Shown: positions 57,191 to 64,000 of the stretch, in pieces | Layout: each line of letters opens with the position of its first letter | How positions within the stretch are numbered: the first letter of the stretch is position 1 | NCBI GenBank assembly: GCA_021234535.1 | Contig: CM037838.1 | Span: 28,125,969-28,189,968 of the forward strand | Length of the DNA stretch: 64,000 nt | Reading direction: 5' to 3' | Source: Stichopus chloronotus | Taxonomy: Eukaryota; Echinodermata; Holothuroidea; Aspidochirotida; Stichopodidae | The notes under the pieces: generated by a model | Databases searched by the model: none | The model's input: the letters and a program-made list of their open reading frames with translations, nothing else | What the model was told of the DNA's origin: nothing | Made by a program: the position numbers and the translations under genes

Positions 57191-60100
57191 ACCGTGACAG
57201 GTAGCCAATGGTAAATTATACTTCCAAAATAACTGGATTAATTTGGATGGAAAAATCTTAGGTAATTAACCAAAGACTATACACAGAGAAACCATGGTGT
57301 TACAAGATTTACTACTTTGGCTCAAGAGTTAGCAAAAAACTCTTTAAAAGTTGTTCATGTGAGTCACAGATTTGACATGCTCCAGTGTACACATTGAATT
57401 TTGAGACATGCAAGTGCAATCACTGATCATGAATGACTCCCCTCAAATCACTGCGAGGAGTGCCATTTTTTGCAAACCTACAATCTTGGACAAAACTGTC
57501 AGGAGACTTGGCCGTACTTTGCAATTACAATGCTAAATTTCAGTTGAGAGGAGGACTTGAAACCTCCCTACCCTTTCCAATATTGCGCTGTTGGAGTGAA
57601 CACATGTTGTGAAGAGTAATCCTGCAGCCGACATTTAAGGGGAGGGGTTGTGTCATGCAATGGGGTTGTGTCATGCAATGACACAAGCCCTGCATTTACA
57701 CCACAGGTGTTCCTACATGGAGATAGTGGTGTCAGTTACTAGTACCTGACCATGGCAGCAACTTCTGATTTTGACAAAGTTTTCTTCAACACAGTAGTTT
57801 CATGAGTCCAGCAAGATCAAAAAGGCTTGATTATAATTGAAACATCTGGACAGCTTGTTAAGCTCTTTCACTGAGTCTTCCTACAAGCTTTCAACCCATG
57901 TAAAGATTATGTGCATCCAGGCTGTTTCGTATCGACATACTAAACAAATACACCTATGTGTTTTGCATGAAACCTTCCTGAGGGCAGATAAGTAATGCAG
58001 TAATGTTTTCTTGGCCTTTCTGTCAACAGAATCTTTAGGGGATACATTTCCTCACCTACCCCCCCAAAAAAAAGTCAAATAAGTTAATTTGCACACCAGT
58101 CCCTCAATGGTATCTGTTTATATTCATTTTAACGGATGTTACATGCATTCCAGAATGAATGCAAGTCATTGTGTCAGCCATTGGATCGTTCAAGAAGATG
58201 GATCAGGAAAAAGTTTTAAAGTCATAGTCAATCATCCACCCTTCTTGATGCAAAAGAATTATGGGTCAGCTTTCAAGTTCAAAAATGTTTTTTCTACTTT
58301 TTGGAAAACCTTAGGAAAATTCAACCTAATGTGCAAGGTGGTGGTATTGGAGTCTCTATCAACAGCCATAGGAGTAAATTGTGAAGGAAACTGAGTTAAA
58401 AGCTCAAAACAGTTCTAAGGTATCTGTAGACATCACCTGAATTCACATTGTGAAGTATATGGTCACCTAATGATGTCCACTCACTGATTTCACATCAATA
58501 AATCCCAGAAAATGTGTCGTGAATTTTTAGTAATCACATTTGAGGCAGATGACTGATGGAGTAACCCATTCACTACCTCTTAATAAAATCGGACGGTATC
58601 TCTGTTGTTGCTAAATGGCAGCTGTCAGATGTCCAATAGGTCTGCATGGAGACATGAAGTAATTAACAATACCATGCATAGTGTTTAAAGAGGCTAAAAG
58701 TTAGGACCAACTCTAACAACCTGAGTCGTCCCACTCACTCTTTTTGAAAATGCTTACAAAAATGGAGAGTCTGCTTCGAATGTAATATTTGCATGTCTTC
58801 AGAGGTTTGAGAGAAGCAAAAGAAAAAATAATTCAACTGACACATGTCTGAATTATAGCGGTAAGTTATACTGTGCAAAAGTTTGAAGAACATTTTGACT
58901 GCCAAAACATGCTTTTGTACTGAGTTTCAACACTTTGATCACCAGCATACAATTCCTTTGTTTTAAAGCTGTCAATAACAATAACTTAGCAAATTTCCCA
59001 CCTCCTTCCCCGGTCACATTTAAAGTGATAGATTGGGGTTTGTACCTCAGAATTACTCTTCTTTCCCAAAAATTACATCTTTCCATTCATTTATTTTGCT
59101 GTGATTTAATCATTACCATGAATCTTCCACATGATCAAAACATCATCCCAAATAAGGAAAACTTAGATTAGAACTGTTCTGGCATTAAACATGGAAACCG
59201 ATAAGAAACATAAAAGCAATTGTATACAATGGGTATATATACAGTCCATTCTGTCGTCATTCATGTTTGCCACAGGTCAGTGGTGTGTGGGTATTCACAA
59301 GTCACTATAGCCTACATAGCTCTTGCTTGTCACCTATGCATTGTTTTACTTAGGTCAATGACATCTCGAATAACGTTCTCACTCTGTACCCTCTATGCTA
59401 TAGGCTGGTATCATTGGGCTTGTTCTTGAAGATTACCGTACCAATCTCTTGTGAATTATCATACCTTGCTGCATTGCAACAGGTTACCGTATGTGGACAA
59501 AAACCTAACAGTCAAAGAGCTTCCTTGCTTACATTTTATGCATGACCTTTTGTGATCTCATTAAGTTTTAAATATTATTGAGTTAAGAAAGATATGATTT
59601 TCCAAGTCTAATATCTCGATATTTAGAAACTAGTGAAGAAATACAATCATGAAAACTAGTTGCCAAGACATAAAAAACTCTGTTGATGGCTAACTCAGCA
59701 AACAAAATGTGTAGAAGTAGGAATTTGACCCTTCTTGTGAAAGGTCTGCAAGTGTGTTTAATTTCCAAACCCTCATAAAATTATCCAGTAAAAAATTGAA
59801 TGTAAAACCACTCAGTTTTTTATTCAAATAGAGGGGGAATGTTATCTCTTATCCACTGGTATCACTTTTGCACCATAACATTTGGTAAATGAGTCAGGTA
59901 CTCAGTAAATCAATACGTAAATGAAAGTGTCTCTGACTGAAATACAGCAAACTGTGTGGACCCCTGATTTTCCACGATCATGAAAAACGGCCAGAAAAAA
60001 AACAAAAGTTGAACTTTCCTGAGGAAATTCACAGAATTTACCAAGTTTGGAGAAAGCTTCTAAAATATGTTTTGATTAAATAAAGTTAACAAAATGCACA

Positions 60101-62655
60101 TGTGGTATAAAGCTGTTTTATGTTTCCTGAATAAGCTTTACAATAGCTGCATCAATAAAGTAAGTGTTATTGCAAAACTTCTTGAAATGTAGTAAGTCAC
60201 CTCAGCTGCAGCTGGCCAAAACACCTGTTTGAATCAACCAAGCATTCTTCATGAGCACTAGCGCTGGCAATGATATGCCTAGAGCGCGACAACACTGTAG
60301 GGTGGTACAGTGTAAGTTAGTAACATTAATGCTACAGCACTGTGGTGGAAAAGTATACACACTCTATGAAATCCTCTTTCTGCAAATTCAATATTGAATC
60401 TCAGTATTTAAAGCCTCTGGGATTAAAAAACAGTAGAATACATTTCTTTAAACAACATGAACTCAGTAACTTACAAACAGTCTGCTGTTCTTTCATGGGG
60501 GATGAACTACATACGTTATCTCCGAGATGGTTAGGCTATTCGCTATACATCTGACTACATTTAGGATACAATTACCACAAATTTACAGAAAACTCTGCAA
60601 ATCTTTTGTATTTTTTTAAAAAGACCTTTTGGTTCATTTCAACTTTAAATTTGAATAGAATGTAGTTTGTTTTACATGAAATATGCAACATTTCATGAAG
60701 CTAAGTTTATCTTTTGAAGCAATATTGAATGATATCCTTTGATCAAACTCCTGTTACCCTGAAGTGGTTTTCATTCTAACCCTAACTTGGTCATTAAAAG
60801 GATGATAGATCACCACAAGCTCTTAAGAACGGGGAGGGCATTTGTTGCAAGATCACGGAGCTTGCAATTGCCGTTTATGTCTGAAATGGAAATTCACGGA
60901 ACTTGGAAGTTGGATACAGAAAAACATTGAATTTGACGAGTGGAAAGAAATTTCCCATTTCGTGATCTTAATGTTGCAGTATAGCAGATTCAATGACCAG
61001 TAAAAACATTGTCAAAACTGAATAAAAAAATTGGTTGTTAATTAGTGGATGTTTTGTCATATTTAATTAAACCTTGACAGATATCTTTCCTCATTTCACT
61101 GCATCTACACAATAAAGTACAAAACAATATAAGTTAAGTTGAACTTGTATGGTGCCTTCTTAAATACCTGTAAATTTTCAAAATTTCCTCATTGTAGTTC
61201 AAAATTCTCAGGCTCCTTTAAGCAATTACCATTTTTAATGACAATTGAAATACCTGAGCAATCCCATGTTCTGTGTTGTTGTTTTATGTTTCTATTAATG
61301 TCTGGAAACCATGCCAAAGGTGAGAGGGAACCTAAATCAGAGAGGGTGTTTTTTAAGAGACTGTTTTTTTTTAGGAATTTTTTTTTTAGATGCTTAAAAT
61401 GCTTAAAGTAGAGAATGTACATAAAACACTGGATGCAAACAGGGGCAGCATGGGTGCAGCTTTCAAGGTAGGACTCTCAAGTTACACCCATCATCACATA
61501 CATGCAAGCTAGAATTGCTGGAAGACTAAGAGGAGTGTTACCACTGAAAAGCGCCCAATTACCAGAATATTTTGGATGAAAATCTCCCCTTAGCTTGCCA
61601 GAAATTGCACAGGTGCCCTTTCATCAGTGCCCCCAAATAACTGCTGCTGGTACCGTGGCTCCCAGTCCCCTCAGCCATGCTGTCACTGGATGCAAACCAC
61701 TACATCATCAAACAATTTTTAAATCTTCAAGGTGAGGAATTTAATAGGTATACATCAAAAAGATGTTACACAGTTTTCTGTGCAGAGTTCCTCCACAGAC
61801 ATGTATGGATCATGCAAATATTAAAAAAGCAAAAACTGGTTAATTAATTATATATTTGGCTAAAACACCATTTCTGGCAATGGAAAAGGCAGTTAAATCA
61901 AAACATCGATCCATACTTGGGCTGTGTGCCTGAAAATGAATAGATTCTTTTATTGGTCTTACTATCAGTTGTCAAGTTGGTCAGTTTTCCACTCCTTGTG
62001 TTTGCAAAATCCATGTTTCACGCTAATTTGGAAAAGTGATGGAGAGGAAAGTATGTCAAATCTACTTATCCTCCTGGTAAAAAAAAACAGAGAAACTAGA
62101 GTACCAATGGTGCAGAAATTCAAACCTAAACACCGCAAAGGACCATGCACCACCACTTAAAGAGTATTATTGACAAATAGTAGTAACCACTGACAAAGTA
62201 TTATGACTAAAAAATCATCAACAATGTGCAAGAAAATATGTGGGATACACAATTTGCAGAATTGAATATAAAGAGCCATAAGAGCCACATGTATGGGACA
62301 TTGGAGCAAAACTTCCAGAAAACCATAAAAACAGATCACTAACCCAAACATCATTATGACAGGCAGTCAATTCTGTTAATGATAACTGGAAGAGGGGTTA
62401 TAACAATTGCCTTGTGATAATTCACACAACTGGCATAGTTTTGGCACGTAGGCTCAAACTTTCTGTACACCTTGAAGGTGCCACCAACCGAGAATCATTA
62501 AGACAAATCAACAACTTGCTCGTCTGTGAGGTCCCCCTTTCGTGGGCCAACTTAAGCATGTCCCTGTTGTTCAAAGTGCAGTCAAGAGACGAACGTATGA
62601 TGCATCGAAGATGTCATGATGGAGCAAAGATCGCTGATGATTGTTCTGTGCTTAC
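57191..62655. other. Intronic, non-coding; no recognised gene
   Basis: AT-rich sequence up to the donor of the 62808-62656 exon. It holds a perfect 18-bp tandem duplication at 57644-57679, listed separately. The plus-strand frame at 58089-58394 and the pair of opposed frames at 61139-61422 have no family likeness. The latter arise in an A/T-run-rich stretch. Confidence 0.5.
57644..57679. repeat. Perfect 18-bp tandem duplication
   Basis: GGGGTTGTGTCATGCAAT occurs twice in direct succession without mismatch. The second copy is followed by GACAC, making TGTGTCATGCAATGACACA a small imperfect palindrome. Confidence 0.95.
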
Positions 62656-62808
62656 CTGATTTCCAAACAAATAAAAGTGCTTAGTGACAGGATGAAAGCA
62701 GATCCCATTCAGATGAAAATTCCGAGGGAGCATTATTGGGGTTACGCTTGCCTTCATGTCAGAAGGGGATGCCAGCAATGACAGTTTATGAACTTCCAAC
62801 TTCATTCT
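62656..62808 (-). CDS. CATSPERB: CATSPERB internal exon (second visible exon)
   Basis: This exon encodes 51 residues of the extracellular beta-propeller region of CatSper beta. The acceptor is TTCGTTTTCAG and the donor is CAG followed by GTAAGC; both junctions are phase 0. The peptide opens RMKLEVHKLSLLASPSDMK and closes LNGICFHPVTKHFYLFGNQ. From family knowledge, vertebrate CatSper beta has a G-M-V-F-H-P segment followed by YAYGNQ and then a tryptophan-containing WLSVDGG stretch. The first two are matched here, and the third continues on exon 3489-3342. CatSper beta is a single-pass auxiliary subunit with a large ectodomain that joins gamma, delta and epsilon in a canopy over the CatSper pore in the sperm flagellum. 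Expression should be testis-restricted; that is inferred from the family. Confidence 0.88.
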
Positions 62809-63744
62809 CTGAAAACGAAAATAGAAAATAGTATTGCTATACCCCTATAATTACAAATTAAGAAATGCAACATAAAACCTTCCTTCAGACGTACAAACAT
62901 AATGAACCTCAAAAGTGGTAAAATTTAAAAAAAACAACTAATTCTACTAATTAATTTTAGTCATAATTTTTCAATCAATAACCAGTGTACACAACATCAT
63001 CATTTTAATAATTTGCAAAACACATATAACATCTTAGTGAGATTAAAATGGAAGAACATTGGCAAACAAGAATTTTTATTATCAAAGATGATTTTCATAC
63101 TTTTATTTTCAAAGATAAGTGAGTTCACTGTCATAACTGTTTTAACTCTCATTATTTTATTTCTTTGTTTTTTGATGGTTGACAACCTGTGCTGCCAGTT
63201 TTCCTTAAAACTTGACAGGGGATTATTACTTTTGTAATTTGTAATAGTCTCATAGTTAATTCAAAGATAAAAGCTTACAGTATAAAAACAGATTAAAAGC
63301 TTATGGCATAGTAATTTATAGCATGATAGCCATAGCATAACTCACAGCAAAATAGCTTGTAGCATAACATACAGTATAACAGCTTAACATAATAGCTTAT
63401 AGCATAATAGCTTATGGCATAGTCGCTTAAGGCATAATTGCTTGAGGCATAATTTATTGCACCATAGCTTGGAGCATAATAACTCATAGAATAATCACCT
63501 ACAGAATAATAGTTGATAGCAGAATAACCTACTGCATAATAAATTAAATAGCAAAACAGCGAGCATAATACCTTCCAGCATCATCAGCTTATACAATAAT
63601 AGTTTATAAAATGATTAGCTTATAACGTGATATCTTACAGCATAATAGCCTACGGTGTAATAGCTTACAGGACAATAGCTTATAGCATATTTGTTTAAAG
63701 CCTTAACAGCTTGTGCTTGATGCCAACATATCTGAGCTGCCTAC
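62809..63744 (-). other. CATSPERB: CATSPERB intron (936 bp)
   Basis: GTAGGC donor and TTTTCAG acceptor on the minus strand, phase 0. Nearly half its length is the 15-bp minisatellite at 63270-63700. The rest is A/T-rich with no other feature. Confidence 0.85.
63270..63700. repeat. Minisatellite, AGCATAATAGCTTAT unit (15 bp)
   Basis: About 25-28 degenerate copies of AGCATAATAGCTTAT run across the intron. The least changed are at 63385-63425 and 63640-63690. The unit contains AGCT and is AT-rich. The Tyr/Ala/Ile/Ser-rich minus-strand frame at 63487-63293 (repeating SYYAI) is a translation of this repeat and is not a gene. Confidence 0.92.
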
Positions 63745-63882
63745 CTCTTCCTGCACCACTGTAATAAAATGGTTGGTCTGCACGTCATAGCTGGCTAGCA
63801 CCCATGAACTTGATTTAGGGGTTAGGTTGTTGACAGGTGTCCACTTACTGTAGGGAGGAACAGCCCAAAGAGTAGCAGCCTC
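63745..63882 (-). CDS. CATSPERB: CATSPERB internal exon (first visible exon)
   Basis: This exon encodes 46 residues between an acceptor (TTTGCTTTCAG) and a donor (GAAGAG followed by GTAGGC), both phase 0. It begins EAATLWAVPPYSKWTPVNNL and ends TNHFITVVQEE, continuing in frame into RMKLEVHK of the next exon. The PPYSKWTPVNNL stretch corresponds to the EPFLEWVPCLP-like segment that precedes the FHP motif in CatSper beta by about 75 residues, and the spacing here fits. This exon taken alone is less conserved than the next two, so its assignment leans on its position. Upstream exons, the signal peptide and the start lie beyond the window end. Confidence 0.78.
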
Positions 63883-64000
63883 CTGAAAGCAAATAATTAA
63901 GCTCCAACATAGTGGAGACAAACAAAAGGTAATAAAACAAACCATCGCACATAGCCTACATGATGAAATGGTCTTTGCAATTACATCAAAAGTCTTAACA
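63883..64000 (-). other. CATSPERB: CATSPERB upstream intron (partial)
   Basis: Intron sequence up to the window edge. No exon was seen. Confidence 0.7.

Larger units (their letters stand above)
3490..62655 (-). other. CATSPERB: Giant CATSPERB intron (about 59.2 kb) hosting a nested gene
   Basis: The 5' splice site on the minus strand is GGAAATCAG followed by GTAAGC at 62655. The 3' splice site is TTTATCAG at 3490. Both flanking exons are phase 0 here, and their peptides join without a gap relative to the CatSper beta family, so no further exon is required in between. It contains a two-exon fibrinogen-domain gene on the opposite strand and a large load of MITEs, SINE-like pieces and minisatellites. 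Contiguity is inferred from remembered family sequence, and a lineage-specific microexon cannot be excluded. Confidence 0.75.

Noticed and set aside
63293..63487. Tyr/Ala/Ser-rich repetitive small protein
   Set aside because: It is only the translation of the 15-bp AGCATAATAGCTTAT minisatellite in a CATSPERB intron.
63270..63700. CRISPR-like array of regular repeats
   Set aside because: Units are contiguous 15-mers without spacers in a eukaryotic intron.

Overview
The window is animal nuclear DNA. It is AT-rich, has GT/AG-bounded exons, is dense in short transposon remnants and minisatellites, and shows no bacterial gene organisation. Two genes can be read with confidence. One is CATSPERB, the beta subunit of the sperm CatSper calcium channel. 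The other encodes a secreted ficolin- or tachylectin-like fibrinogen-domain protein. Together with the repeat types, these suggest a marine invertebrate, probably a deuterostome such as an echinoderm; hemichordate or amphioxus remain possible. The species cannot be settled from the sequence alone.

Three CATSPERB exons lie on the minus strand: 63882-63745, 62808-62656 and 3489-3342, in transcription order. All the junctions I can test keep the reading frame. The second exon ends in FHPVTKHFYLFGNQ and the third begins ILMSSDNGASF. These abut exactly as one continuous block of the CatSper beta extracellular beta-propeller (vertebrate pattern: FHP, then YGNQ, then a W-x-S-x-D-G-G-x-x-F stretch). 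No coding sequence seems to be missing between them, so positions 3490-62655 form a single intron of about 59.2 kb. It fills more than 90 percent of the window.

Inside that intron, on the plus strand, sits a second gene: exon 43052-43304 (hydrophobic leader plus coiled coil) and exon 45891-46558 (complete fibrinogen-related domain with stop codon). They join in phase 1 to give a protein of about 297 residues from the first in-exon ATG. It is a nested antisense gene, and no functional link between it and the host gene is visible in the sequence.

The rest of the giant intron is repeats. There is a 4.1-kb hAT-like element with subterminal repeats (14141-18248) that carries a smaller hAT-like MITE and a SINE-like segment. 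There is a clean hAT MITE with 8-bp target duplications (33812-34205). TTAA-bounded inverted-repeat elements lie at 26337-26910, 34278-34651 and possibly 52376-52631. Three or four families have two copies each within the window. There are two tRNA-derived SINE-like pieces and several minisatellites. A tandem family near 56.5-57.2 kb is built around TGACCT half-sites. The short CATSPERB intron at 62809-63744 is nearly half made of a 15-bp minisatellite. No rRNA, functional tRNA, CRISPR array or long transposase or reverse-transcriptase frame was recognised.
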